A stretch of DNA of 64,000 nt, taken from Acidimicrobiia bacterium (GTDB lineage: Bacteria; Actinomycetota; Acidimicrobiia; Acidimicrobiales; Bin134). The position numbers and the translations under genes are program-made. Positions 20,345 to 29,338 of the stretch are shown piece after piece. The stretch spans positions 25,021 through 89,020 of the forward strand of contig VYEX01000020.1 of assembly GCA_009842675.1 (NCBI GenBank), in the 5' to 3' direction. The notes beneath the pieces are model-generated. The model searched no databases and had not been told where the DNA came from. It saw only the letters and a program-made list of their open reading frames with translations. The number at the start of each line of letters is the position of its first letter. The first letter of the stretch is position 1.

Positions 20345-21319
20345 TCAAACAGCCCGGTGGAAGCGTCGGGACCCGCCCTGCACCAGGGGCGTGGCATCTT
20401 TGACGAAAGCAGTCCAGTGCGGGTTGGAAATGGTTGTGGCCCGGAGGTCGCTGTAGGCGCTGAGGGAATCGATCTGCCAGGTGGAGTGCACCTCGGCCTC
20501 GAGGTAGCCCTGATCCACGGTGCGCCAGCGATTGAGAAGCGGGCAGCCGCCCTCGGCCATGAACGGGTCGTAGTGGTGTTCGAGCAGGTCGACGTAGGCG
20601 TCGGCGCCAGCTGCGGCGGTACGGGCGGCAATGGTGTACAGCACGGGGTCGGTGTCGGGCGGCGTTTCAGGGGGCGACTGGTGCTCGACCGGTGACAGTT
20701 CGAATGGGCAAGCGAAAATCTTCAGCGAGCCCAAGTCGATGCCCAGGCTGGCAAAGCCCTCCTGACTCGAGCTGGCCATACCGTCTGGCGTACCGAGGTA
20801 GCGCTCCAGCTGAGCCATGTCGGTGAAGGACTGCTCCCAAATGTGGGTCCAGGGCCGACCCTTGGCCGACACCCACCCCACATCGTCGGCACCGAAGGCA
20901 GATGCCGCTATTCCCTGAGGCCGGGCCGCCAGGGCTTTGAGCGCCTCCCCGTCCGCTTCGGTGCTTGCGTTCAGCAGCAACACCCTGCGTATGCCGCCGC
21001 GCACCTCCTGGGCGGCGTCAGGCGTGGTGTAGCGCGTCGCGTAGGTGTTGTCGGTGATGCACTCGGGGCTGTCGGGCATGACGTAGTTGTCGATGGCCCC
21101 GATGTGGTACGGGTGCACCATGTAGGGCCCGGAGTAGCTTGCTTCGTCGACAAAGGTGTTCTCCCAGATCACCGTGTCGGAGTCGAGATCGACACCGGCG
21201 GAGGAATCCAACAGGCCCGGTATGAAGTGATCGGCGGCGCTCAACACGTCGATCATCTCTTGGACCCTTGCGTCGGGCACGCCCGGATTAACGGGAAGGA
21301 TGTAGAACCGCCTGATCAT
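20345..21319 (-). CDS. Dabb/EthD-like dimeric alpha-beta barrel repeat protein
   Basis: A 324-residue protein that I recognise only by fold. It begins MIRRFYILPVNPGVPDARVQ and has the spacing of a stress-responsive A/B-barrel (Dabb) domain. Similar segments recur twice more: around RRVLLLNASTEADGEAL in the middle and DPVLYTIAARTAAAGADAY in the last third. This suggests about three ferredoxin-like barrels in tandem. Such domains serve as small monooxygenases, dehydratases or structural units, and no catalytic residue can be named. The ATG at 21319 is preferred over an in-frame GTG at 21328. It is divergent from the solute-binding lipoprotein gene. Confidence 0.6.
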   Translation of the reverse strand: MIRRFYILPVNPGVPDARVQEMIDVLSAADHFIPGLLDSSAGVDLDSDTVIWENTFVDEASYSGPYMVHPYHIGAIDNYVMPDSPECITDNTYATRYTTPDAAQEVRGGIRRVLLLNASTEADGEALKALAARPQGIAASAFGADDVGWVSAKGRPWTHIWEQSFTDMAQLERYLGTPDGMASSSQEGFASLGIDLGSLKIFACPFELSPVEHQSPPETPPDTDPVLYTIAARTAAAGADAYVDLLEHHYDPFMAEGGCPLLNRWRTVDQGYLEAEVHSTWQIDSLSAYSDLRATTISNPHWTAFVKDATPLVQGGSRRFHRAV

Positions 21320-21380
21320 GCTGGCCACGGTCCTCGAACGTACTCGATCACTGGCCGATCTCGATATCCCCGGTCGAAGC

Positions 21381-21386
21381 TAGTAT
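21381..21386 (+). promoter_or_regulatory. Candidate -10 box for the solute-binding lipoprotein gene
   Basis: TAGTAT, 38 nt before the ATG at 21425, leaving a leader long enough to hold the ribosome-binding site GAGGGGGAA. Confidence 0.35.
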
Positions 21387-21424
21387 TTCCCCGGATTGAT
21401 CTAGCAGGCCTCGAGGGGGAAGCG

Positions 21425-22879
21425 ATGCGTCGAGGAAGGTGGCTGGCCCTGGTGGTTGTGGTTGCGCTGTTGCTTGCGGGGTGCGGTGGGGATTCAGACG
21501 GGTCCCCACCCGATTCGGCGGGCGCGAGTGAGGCGACGGCGACACCGGAGCCCACGACCCCTCCTGACGAGGACAGCGCCGCCCCAGAAGACGGGGGCGA
21601 CTCGGCCACTGCCGACGGAGACTCTGAGCAGAGCAGCACGGCCGAGAGTGGAACTTCTGAGGAGAGCACCTCCTCCGCAGACGCTCCTGAGGAAAGCGAT
21701 GCCGTAGAGAGCGAAGAGCCCGAGGAAGAAGTCATCGAGCTGACGGCGACTGCTCGGGGGGTGACCGCGGACACCATCACACTGGGTGTTGCCATTACGG
21801 ATGTGACCGTCTTTGCCGATGTGGGCGACATCTTGGCCCGGTATCAGCCGCTGGTCGACGTCACCAATGCTGCCGGCGGTATCAACGGGCGCCAGGTGGA
21901 GATCATCACCGAACAATGGGACATCCTCGATTCGGTGGCGTTCGAAGCGGCCTGCGTGGCTCTCACCGAAGACAACGAGGTGTTCTTGGTGCTCGGTTTT
22001 ATGCCCGCTGGCTGGGGCAGCATCTTTTGCTACATCGACCTCAATGAGACCATCGTCATCAACACCTCCGACTTGGATCAGCAGGATCTCGATATGAGCG
22101 ACGGGCGTTTGATCACCACCCGCCCGTATCAGTTCGGCTCGCTGCTCGCCGGACTGGAGCTGTTGAGGCCCGAGCTTGAGGGAGCCAGGGTGGTCATCTA
22201 CGGCGCCTCTGTCGACGGGCGGATCGAGACCGCCGAAAAACTGCTGCGCAGCTTTGGGGCCGAGATTCTCGAGGTCACCAGACAACAGATCGGCGGGGAG
22301 GACCTGATTGCTGCGGAGGCCGAGATCGACATCCACGTCGAGCGGTGGCGGACGCACAATCCCGACTGGATCATCAACGTCGACGGCGCCGTGGCCGGAA
22401 GCCTGCAAGGACTTGAGCGGGCAGGGCTAACCGACTGGAACATCGTCACTCCGGCCAACGATGCGCCTAGCAATAACGCGATGGGCGCCGATCTGAGTCT
22501 GTTTTCCAATCTGATTGCCACCGGGGAGCCCGGCGCCGAAGAACTGGCCGCCCAAGGCCTTTATGGCATTCCCGAGTGCTTCGACATCATCAACGCGGCG
22601 ACCGATCAGGGCTTGGGAACGTCCGGCAAAGCCGAAGACGCCCAAGCCGGGACCGCGATCGAAGTTTGCGCGGCGTGGGACGTCTTTGTGGCGCTGGCGA
22701 CAGCCGCCGGACCCAACCTCACCCCGGAGAGCTTCCTCCAGGCCGGATACGACCTCGGGTCCTTCCCTATGACCGGGTCGCCCAGCGGGTCACTGGCCCC
22801 CGACAAGCCGTGGGTGTCCAACGCCCAGCCGGCACTCTTCGTCTATGACGCAGAGCTGGATGCCTTCGTTCCCCGCTAA
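21425..22879 (+). CDS. Orphan periplasmic binding lipoprotein (branched-chain amino acid type)
   Basis: A 484-residue Peripla_BP family protein. The signal peptide ends in LLLAGC with lipid Cys20. Residues 21 to about 100 are a low-complexity acidic Ser/Thr/Glu/Asp/Pro linker. From about 105 the ligand-binding domain begins (ITLGVAITDVTVFADVG, NAAGGINGRQVEI), as in LivJ-like proteins. It has no permease or ATPase neighbours, so it may use a remote transporter or act as a sensor. The start ATG at 21425 has a strong GAGGGGGAA ribosome-binding site; the frame open further upstream is noncoding shadow. Confidence 0.85.
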   Translation: MRRGRWLALVVVVALLLAGCGGDSDGSPPDSAGASEATATPEPTTPPDEDSAAPEDGGDSATADGDSEQSSTAESGTSEESTSSADAPEESDAVESEEPEEEVIELTATARGVTADTITLGVAITDVTVFADVGDILARYQPLVDVTNAAGGINGRQVEIITEQWDILDSVAFEAACVALTEDNEVFLVLGFMPAGWGSIFCYIDLNETIVINTSDLDQQDLDMSDGRLITTRPYQFGSLLAGLELLRPELEGARVVIYGASVDGRIETAEKLLRSFGAEILEVTRQQIGGEDLIAAEAEIDIHVERWRTHNPDWIINVDGAVAGSLQGLERAGLTDWNIVTPANDAPSNNAMGADLSLFSNLIATGEPGAEELAAQGLYGIPECFDIINAATDQGLGTSGKAEDAQAGTAIEVCAAWDVFVALATAAGPNLTPESFLQAGYDLGSFPMTGSPSGSLAPDKPWVSNAQPALFVYDAELDAFVPR

Positions 22880-22957
22880 AGGGGAAGAGGCGAGGTATTG
22901 GCCTCACCAACTACCCTGCGAACGCGTCCCGCGTGAACCACTATTGGAGGAGGATCT

Positions 22958-24169
22958 GTGACTGCCATCGAACCGGACATCTTGTCGCCGAAGTTTTTTG
23001 AGGATCCCAACGCCGTCTTGGAGGTCATGCGGGAGGACTACCCCGTGGTGTACCACGAGCCCACCCAGGCCTGGCTCATCTCCCGCTACGACGATGTGGA
23101 GCGGGCCTTCAAAGACAAGGCCTTCACCTCCAAGAACTATGAGTGGCAGCTTGAGCCGGTCCACGGCCGGACCATCCTCCAAATGGAGGGCCGCGACCAC
23201 TCTGCGCATCGCAATCTGATCGCCCCTGCCTTCCGAGGCAGCGAGCTGACGGCCAAGTTCGTCCCGGTCATCGCGGCCAACGCCCGCGACCTCATTGACG
23301 GCTTCCGCACCGACGGTAAGGTCGATCTGGTCGACCAGTTCACCATCCGCTTCCCAATCAACGTGATCGTCGACATGCTGGGGCTCGACAAATCAGACCA
23401 CGAGCGGTTCCAGAAGTGGTACCACTCGATCATGATGTTCCTCAGCAACCTCACTGGTGACGAGGAGGTCATGGCCCAGGGCCTCCAGACCAAAGACGAG
23501 CTTGAGTCCTACATGATGCCGATCATCGCCCAGCGGCGGGCCGACCCCGGCGACGATCTGCTCAGCACGCTGTGTACCGCCATCATCGACGGCGAGCAGA
23601 TGACCGACCTGGAGATCAAGGCATTCGTGTCGCTGCTGTTGGTGGCCGGGGGAGAGACCACCGACAAAGCGATGTCCAACATGATGATGAACCTGATCGC
23701 CAACCCCGATCAGCTCCAGGCGGTACGCGACGACCGCAGCCTCATCGACAATGCGTTCGCCGAGACGCTGCGACACTCCCCACCAGTGCAGATGATCATG
23801 CGCCAGCCCGAGGAGGACGTGGAGATGCACGGCGTGACCATTCCGGCCGGCTCCACGGTGACCTGCCTCATCGCCGGCGCCAACCGCGACCCCCGCCACT
23901 ACGCCGACCCGGACAAATTCGACATCTTTCGCGACGACCTGGATGTGTCCAAAGCGTTCTCGGGGGCGGCCAACCACACCGGCTTCTGTTTGGGACGCCA
24001 CTTCTGCATCGGGGCCATGCTGGCCAAGACCGAGGTCGACATCGCCACCAACCAGCTGCTCGACGCCATGGACGACGTTGCCTTCGACGGCGTGGCGCCT
24101 ACTCCGGAAGGCGTATTCACCAGGGCCCCCAAGTCCATGCCCCTCACGTTCACGCCAACCGGCCCCTGA
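22958..24169 (+). CDS. Cytochrome P450
   Basis: A 403-residue soluble bacterial P450. The I-helix oxygen-activation motif is LLVAGGETTD, the K-helix ExxR is ETLRHSPP, and the haem loop GFCLGRHFCIG has the thiolate ligand at Cys350. It will insert one O2 oxygen into a substrate with electrons from a ferredoxin, none of which is encoded nearby. The GTG start at 22958 has a GGAGGAGG ribosome-binding site. It is convergent with the amidohydrolase at 24.2 kb. The substrate is unknown. Confidence 0.93.
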   Translation: MTAIEPDILSPKFFEDPNAVLEVMREDYPVVYHEPTQAWLISRYDDVERAFKDKAFTSKNYEWQLEPVHGRTILQMEGRDHSAHRNLIAPAFRGSELTAKFVPVIAANARDLIDGFRTDGKVDLVDQFTIRFPINVIVDMLGLDKSDHERFQKWYHSIMMFLSNLTGDEEVMAQGLQTKDELESYMMPIIAQRRADPGDDLLSTLCTAIIDGEQMTDLEIKAFVSLLLVAGGETTDKAMSNMMMNLIANPDQLQAVRDDRSLIDNAFAETLRHSPPVQMIMRQPEEDVEMHGVTIPAGSTVTCLIAGANRDPRHYADPDKFDIFRDDLDVSKAFSGAANHTGFCLGRHFCIGAMLAKTEVDIATNQLLDAMDDVAFDGVAPTPEGVFTRAPKSMPLTFTPTGP

Positions 24170-24197
24170 GTATCTCGCGCCGCCGGGGCAGGTATAA

Positions 24198-25568
24198 CTA
24201 AGCGTTCTTGCCCAGCGTTGTGGCGGGACTGGGGGTCTCGCCTTGGAGCTGACGGCGGCGTTCAAAGAGTTCTTCGGCCGCGGCCTGGGCATTGGCGGCA
24301 ACTTCTTGGACATCGACGGAGATCACCTCGCCATCCGCCACCAACTGCTGCCCCTGGACCCAGACATTGGCCACGTCGTGAGATGATGCCGTGAACACGA
24401 GGTGGGCGGCGATGTTGAAGTCGTCGCCGTGCATAACCGGGACGAAGTGCAGCCCGCCCAGGTCAACGGTGACGATGTCGGCGTCTTTGCCCGCCTCTAG
24501 CGAGCCGGTCACATCGTCGAGGCCCAGCGCCCGAGCACCGGAAAGGGTGGCCATGTCCAGGATGTCCCAGGGGTCGCCAGAGGTGGGGTCGAGGGTGCTC
24601 ACCTTTTGAAGCAGCGAGGCGAACTTCATCTCCTCGAGCATGTCGAGGTTGTTGTTCTCCTTCTCACCGTCGGTGCCCAGGGCCACGGTCATGCCCTGCT
24701 GGCGGTAGAAGCCGATCCGGGCTGGGCCCGAGGACAGCTTCATGTTGGAGCAGGGGCAGTGGGTGACACTGGTGCCGGTCTGCACCATCAACTGCACCTC
24801 CCGGTCGTCGAGCCACACGCCGTGGGCGACCACACTGTTTTCTCCCAGGATTCCCCGGTTGTAGAACTCCTCGATGGGGCGGCGACCGAATTGGCGGAGG
24901 CACTCCTGCACCTCCCAGATGGACTCCGACGAATGGGTGTGGATCCCAGTGCCGAACTCCTCGGCCAGATCAGCGGCCTGGCGGAACATGTCCGGCGAGC
25001 AGTAGAAGATGTGCTCGAGGCCCACCCAGGTGCGCACTCGTCCATCTGCCGCCGTCAGATGGGTCTCCAACAACCACCGATTGGTCTCCAGGGTCTCGAA
25101 GTAGTCGTACAAGTCGGCGGTGTAGGGGGCCAGCGTGGCCCGAATGCCGATTGCCTCCGCGGCCCGGGCCGAGCCCTCCATGTGCCGCCACATGTCCAGA
25201 ACCGAAATTGTGCCGCCCCGCAGCCCCTCGGTGTAGGCCATCCACGACGCGGCCTCGGCGATTTCCGGGGTCAGCGCCCGATGAGCCGGATCAATGTGGT
25301 CCTCCAGCCACTCCCACAGCGCCAGCGACTCCGCGGTTCCCCGCAGTAGGCCGGAATGAAGGTGGCAATTGTGAAAGCCTGGAACCACCGCGTGCCCAGT
25401 TGCGTCAATGGTGTCGATGTTCGCCGCCGCGGGATGCTCACCTACCTCGACCACGCTGCCGACCAGTTCGATTTTACCGTCGATCACCAACACCGATCCC
25501 GGATCAAAGACGACCTTGGATCCCTCCATGGGGAGCACCGTTCCGCCGCGCAACAAGAAACTGGTCAC
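24198..25568 (-). CDS. Amidohydrolase of the MTA/SAH deaminase-chlorohydrolase family
   Basis: A 456-residue subtype III amidohydrolase with an intact mononuclear site: HxH at His69/His71 in FHNCHLHSG, His in HTHSSES, His in VVAHGVWLDD, and Asp in VALGTDGEKENN near residue 304. VTHCPCSNMKLSSG is the usual substrate loop. Family members deaminate methylthioadenosine, S-adenosylhomocysteine, adenosine or s-triazines, so a purine nucleoside substrate fits the surrounding island. The start is GTG at 25568, divergent from the first adenine deaminase gene. Confidence 0.83.
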   Translation of the reverse strand: MTSFLLRGGTVLPMEGSKVVFDPGSVLVIDGKIELVGSVVEVGEHPAAANIDTIDATGHAVVPGFHNCHLHSGLLRGTAESLALWEWLEDHIDPAHRALTPEIAEAASWMAYTEGLRGGTISVLDMWRHMEGSARAAEAIGIRATLAPYTADLYDYFETLETNRWLLETHLTAADGRVRTWVGLEHIFYCSPDMFRQAADLAEEFGTGIHTHSSESIWEVQECLRQFGRRPIEEFYNRGILGENSVVAHGVWLDDREVQLMVQTGTSVTHCPCSNMKLSSGPARIGFYRQQGMTVALGTDGEKENNNLDMLEEMKFASLLQKVSTLDPTSGDPWDILDMATLSGARALGLDDVTGSLEAGKDADIVTVDLGGLHFVPVMHGDDFNIAAHLVFTASSHDVANVWVQGQQLVADGEVISVDVQEVAANAQAAAEELFERRRQLQGETPSPATTLGKNA

Positions 25569-25680
25569 CGTGCCTGCCTTTCAGAGCCGCATCTGCGGAT
25601 CACGGTAGTTGCTTTATTTCGGCTGGCGCGTCGGCGGCTTCATACAGGCCACTCCGCTGCCTGCGGCAGTGGACAGGGGC

Positions 25681-25686
25681 TAGCGT
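25681..25686 (+). promoter_or_regulatory. Candidate -10 box for the adenine deaminase pair
   Basis: TAGCGT ends 6 nt before the ATG at 25693, so the transcript would be leaderless. No ribosome-binding site is visible. Confidence 0.45.
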
Positions 25687-25692
25687 CTGTTC

Positions 25693-27462
25693 ATGCAGAG
25701 TTATCTCGACGAGGAGACCCGGTCCCGAGCGGTCGCGGCCGCGCTCGGCAACGAGTCTTTCGACCTGATTCTGAGCGGCGGCACTGTTGTGGACGTGGGA
25801 ACCGGAGAGCTGCGCCAGTCCGACGTGGGGCTGGTCGGCCCGATGGTTGCCAGCGTCCACCCGACGGGATCCCGCACCGACACCGCCGACACGTTTGACT
25901 GCTCTGATCGGTTCATCGCGCCCGGGTTCATCGACATGCACGTGCACTTCGAGAGCTCCATGCTCACCCCCGGCGGCTACGCCGAGGTGGTGTGCCCCCG
26001 GGGCACGACCACGGTCTTCATCGATCCTCACGAGCTGGCCAACATTGCTGGGGTAGAGGGAGTTCGCTACGCCGTCGACGCCAGCCGGGGGCTACCGGTG
26101 CGCTTCGTGGTGCAGGCGCCCTCATGCGTTCCGCCGCTGCCGGGGTTGGAACTCTCCGGCCACGACCTCCATGCAGCCGATATCGCCGAGATGCTGTCTT
26201 GGGACGAAGTGGGCGGCCTGGCCGAGGTTATGGACATGGGCGGGGTCTTGACCCGCGACGCCCGCATGGTCGACATCGTGGCGGCCGGCCATGACAGCGG
26301 CAAGCTGGTCAGCGGCCATGCTGCCGGCTTGACCGGCCCCGCGCTTCAGGCCTATCTCAGCGCGGGCATCTTCTCCGATCACGAGGTTTTCGCCCACGTC
26401 GATGCCATGGAGAAGCTCCGGGCCGGCATGACGGTTGAATTGCGGGGCGCATTCGACTTCGTTCTGCCCCTCTTGATTGAAGAGTTGGCCCAACTTCCGG
26501 AGTTCCCCACTCACCTCATCGCCGCCACCGACGACCTGTTCGCCCTCACGCTGCTGGAGGAAGGGGGCATCGACGACCTCCTTCGCCGCTTGATCCGCTA
26601 CGGCCTGTCCCCGGTGCGGGCTATCCGGATTGCCACCTACAACGCGGCCTACCGACTCCAGCGCACTGATCTGGGCCAGGTTGCCGCCGGCCGGCGGGCC
26701 GACATCGTGGTGCTGTCGTCGTTGGAGGAGGTCACCGTCGACGATGTGTTTTTCGACGGCCGCCGGGTGGCCCATGGGGGAGCGATGCTTGAGCCCGTTG
26801 TCGAGGCGCCCTCAAACCCGCCACTCGACACCATCCAACTGCCGGACATGACCCCCGAGCACTTCGTTTTCCGTCTGCCTGGGGTTGCCGACGGCAAGCG
26901 CCGCATCAGAGTCGTGGAGGGCGTGGTGCTCACCGACTGGGGCGAAACCGAAGTCGAGGTGACCGACGGCATCGTCGCCATCCCCGACGGGTATCTGTTG
27001 AACGTGGTCGTGCATCGCCACGGGCGGATTGCCGCCAATCCGGTTGCCGGGCTGCTCGGCGGCTGGGGGGACTGGATCGGCGCGGTGGCCACCACGATCA
27101 GCCACGACACCCACAATCTCTCGGTCTTCGGGCGCGACCCCTCCGACATGGCGGTGGCGGCCAATGCGGTGATCGCTACCGGAGGGGGAGTGGCCGTGGC
27201 GCGGGACGGCGAGGTCGCGGCGATCTTGGAACTCCCGGTGGCAGGGATCCTGTCGCCCTTGCCTGCCGCCGAGGTAGCGAGGATCCAGGGAGAGGTTGGC
27301 GCCGCCGCCGAGGCCATCGGGCTGCCGCCCGGACCGCTCACCCAGCCGCTGTTCTCGGTCATGTTGATGAGCTTGGCCTGCTTGACGGGTCCGCATGTGA
27401 CCGACATCGGCGTTGTCGACGGCACACTGAGCGAGCTGGTCGACGACCTCATCCTGTCGTGA
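25693..27462 (+). CDS. Adenine deaminase family protein, copy 1 (partly degenerate site)
   Basis: A 589-residue protein collinear with adenine deaminase (adenine to hypoxanthine and ammonia). Retained motifs: HVHFESS (His83, His85), DPHELAN (His113, Glu114), GHAAGL, SDHE (His230) and the C-terminal-domain HDTHN (His471, Asp472, His474). Changed: the segment usually like TDDRHPDDLLEEGHIDH reads TDDLFALTLLEEGGIDD here (from residue 279), losing the Arg-His and the later His residues. It may therefore have altered specificity. No ribosome-binding site; the ATG is probably leaderless. It is followed after 34 nt by a paralogue with complementary changes. Confidence 0.82.
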   Translation: MQSYLDEETRSRAVAAALGNESFDLILSGGTVVDVGTGELRQSDVGLVGPMVASVHPTGSRTDTADTFDCSDRFIAPGFIDMHVHFESSMLTPGGYAEVVCPRGTTTVFIDPHELANIAGVEGVRYAVDASRGLPVRFVVQAPSCVPPLPGLELSGHDLHAADIAEMLSWDEVGGLAEVMDMGGVLTRDARMVDIVAAGHDSGKLVSGHAAGLTGPALQAYLSAGIFSDHEVFAHVDAMEKLRAGMTVELRGAFDFVLPLLIEELAQLPEFPTHLIAATDDLFALTLLEEGGIDDLLRRLIRYGLSPVRAIRIATYNAAYRLQRTDLGQVAAGRRADIVVLSSLEEVTVDDVFFDGRRVAHGGAMLEPVVEAPSNPPLDTIQLPDMTPEHFVFRLPGVADGKRRIRVVEGVVLTDWGETEVEVTDGIVAIPDGYLLNVVVHRHGRIAANPVAGLLGGWGDWIGAVATTISHDTHNLSVFGRDPSDMAVAANAVIATGGGVAVARDGEVAAILELPVAGILSPLPAAEVARIQGEVGAAAEAIGLPPGPLTQPLFSVMLMSLACLTGPHVTDIGVVDGTLSELVDDLILS

Positions 27463-27496
27463 GCCAGATGTTCATTGGCGCCCGGTCCGTTCCGTC

Positions 27497-29302
27497 ATGA
27501 TGCAGAAATTCATCGGCGCCGACCTCGTTCCCAATCCGGAGCAGATCCTGCGGCTTCAGGCCGCCGCCCGAGGCGATCAGCCGGCCGACCTGGCCATTCG
27601 GGGCGGCACGGTTCTGGCACTTCACAACCGTGAGATACTCGAGCGCGATGTCTTGATCGTCGGGCAGCACATCGCCGCGGTGACACCACCGGGGCGGCTG
27701 GAGGCCACCGCCGAAATCGATGCGTCGGGCCAGTTCGTGGCCCCGACTTTCATCGATGTCCATCTCCACATCGAATACACCATGCTCACCCCGGGAGAAT
27801 TGGCCCGACTGGTGGTGCCCCGGGGCACGACAACGGTTCTGGCCGACCCCAACTGCCTGGCCAACGTGGTCGGCACCCGGGGCGCCGATGCCATGGCCTC
27901 CACTGCCACGCCGATGCGCATCTTCCAACAGATCTCCCACAAGATTCCCCGGGTGCCCGATCTAGAACTGGGCGGAGCGGTGATGCCTGAGGAAGACGTG
28001 CTCGAGAGGCTTTCGGCGGTCAATGTGGCCACGCTGGGCGAGAGCAATCCCTTCGATCTGGACATCTCGGCGGCCCGCAAGGCTCATACCGCCATCTCCG
28101 CGGGCCGTCGGCTCACCGGCCACACCGCCCGCATCGCCGATGAACCTCTTTGGGCCTACTTGGCCGGAGGGGTCAGCGACGATCACAACGCGTTCAATAC
28201 CGCGGAGGTGATCGACCGGCTCCGCCTCGGGGTCATGATCACCGTCATGTCGGGTTCGATGAACGACAACGTGCCCTTGGTATTTGAGGACGTCGACGCG
28301 GTGGCCGGCGGGTTCGACTACATGAGCTTCTGCGCCGACGACCGCCACGTTGAGGACCTACGCGACGAGGGGCACATCGACCATCACGTGCGCGGCGCCA
28401 TCGCTGAGGGGGTGCCCGCCATCGAGGCCTATCGGATGGCCTCGCTCAACGCCGCCCAGTACTACCGCCTCGATCACCTGCTGGGATCCATCACCCCCAG
28501 CCGCCTGGCCGACGTGATGATCCTCGACGATCTGGATGAGGTGCGGCCTTCGCTGGTCATCGTTGGCGGGGAGGTCGCCGGTCGAGACGGCGAAGCTACC
28601 TTTACCAACCCCGACACCATGCCCGACTGGGTCCGCAACACCGTGCACCTGCCGGGCGACTTCGGGCCCGACCTGTTCCGGGTGGAAGCCGACGCCGCGC
28701 CCGATGAGGTGGCGGTGGTGCGGGCCATGGAGATGTACGACGGATACTTCAAACGGGCCATCGAGGCCGAATTACCGGTGGTGGACGGCAACGTAGTCCC
28801 CGACCCATCCATCGACATCGCCAAGATCACGGTGGTCGACCGCCACCACGGCACCGATACCCGGGCTACAGGCTTCGTGCGGGGGTTCGGACTCACGCGG
28901 GGCGCGCTGGGCATCACCAGCAACTGCGAGAACCAGAACCTGGTGGTGGTTGGAACCAGCGATGCTGACCTTGCTCATGCCGCCCGCACCCTCCAACAGA
29001 TCGGCGGCGGCTACGTATGTGTGGCCGACGGCGAGGTTCTGGCCTCCGTCCCCCTACCTCTGGGGGGCATCATGAGCGATCAGCCGTGGGAGCAGGTGTA
29101 CGACGAGTCGATCGCCGCCAACCAAGCCGCAGCCTCGCTCGGTTGCGAGATCGCGTCGCCTTACATGATCTTGGCCTTCGTGGGATTGGCCGGGGTGCCT
29201 GACTACGGCCTGACCGAAAAGGGACTCATCGACACCATGACCCAGTCGTTTATTCCGGTGCTGTTGTGCTGTCGGTGCCCCCAGCACGTTCACACTGGAT
29301 GA
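27497..29302 (+). CDS. Adenine deaminase family protein, copy 2 (complementary degeneration)
   Basis: A 601-residue paralogue of the preceding gene. The first HxH (His89, His91) and ADDRH...EGHIDH (residues 280-284 and onward) are kept, the very segment copy 1 has lost. The normal DPHE is DPNC (Asn119, Cys120), SDHE reads DDHN (229-231), ESS reads EYT, and the C-terminal HDxHN is replaced by CENQN (477-481). It has thus lost ligands that copy 1 keeps. The two may form a heteromer, or copy 2 may act on something else. It shares the operon; the ATG at 27497 is followed directly by another ATG. Confidence 0.8.
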   Translation: MMQKFIGADLVPNPEQILRLQAAARGDQPADLAIRGGTVLALHNREILERDVLIVGQHIAAVTPPGRLEATAEIDASGQFVAPTFIDVHLHIEYTMLTPGELARLVVPRGTTTVLADPNCLANVVGTRGADAMASTATPMRIFQQISHKIPRVPDLELGGAVMPEEDVLERLSAVNVATLGESNPFDLDISAARKAHTAISAGRRLTGHTARIADEPLWAYLAGGVSDDHNAFNTAEVIDRLRLGVMITVMSGSMNDNVPLVFEDVDAVAGGFDYMSFCADDRHVEDLRDEGHIDHHVRGAIAEGVPAIEAYRMASLNAAQYYRLDHLLGSITPSRLADVMILDDLDEVRPSLVIVGGEVAGRDGEATFTNPDTMPDWVRNTVHLPGDFGPDLFRVEADAAPDEVAVVRAMEMYDGYFKRAIEAELPVVDGNVVPDPSIDIAKITVVDRHHGTDTRATGFVRGFGLTRGALGITSNCENQNLVVVGTSDADLAHAARTLQQIGGGYVCVADGEVLASVPLPLGGIMSDQPWEQVYDESIAANQAAASLGCEIASPYMILAFVGLAGVPDYGLTEKGLIDTMTQSFIPVLLCCRCPQHVHTG

Positions 29303-29338
29303 GGCGGGTTCGACAGAAGTGAAACCGAGGAGGAAACC

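Noticed and set aside
20843..21424. N-terminal extension of the solute-binding protein frame
   Set aside because: The extension would overlap the opposite-strand Dabb-like gene and precede a perfect lipoprotein signal peptide; the real start is at 21425.
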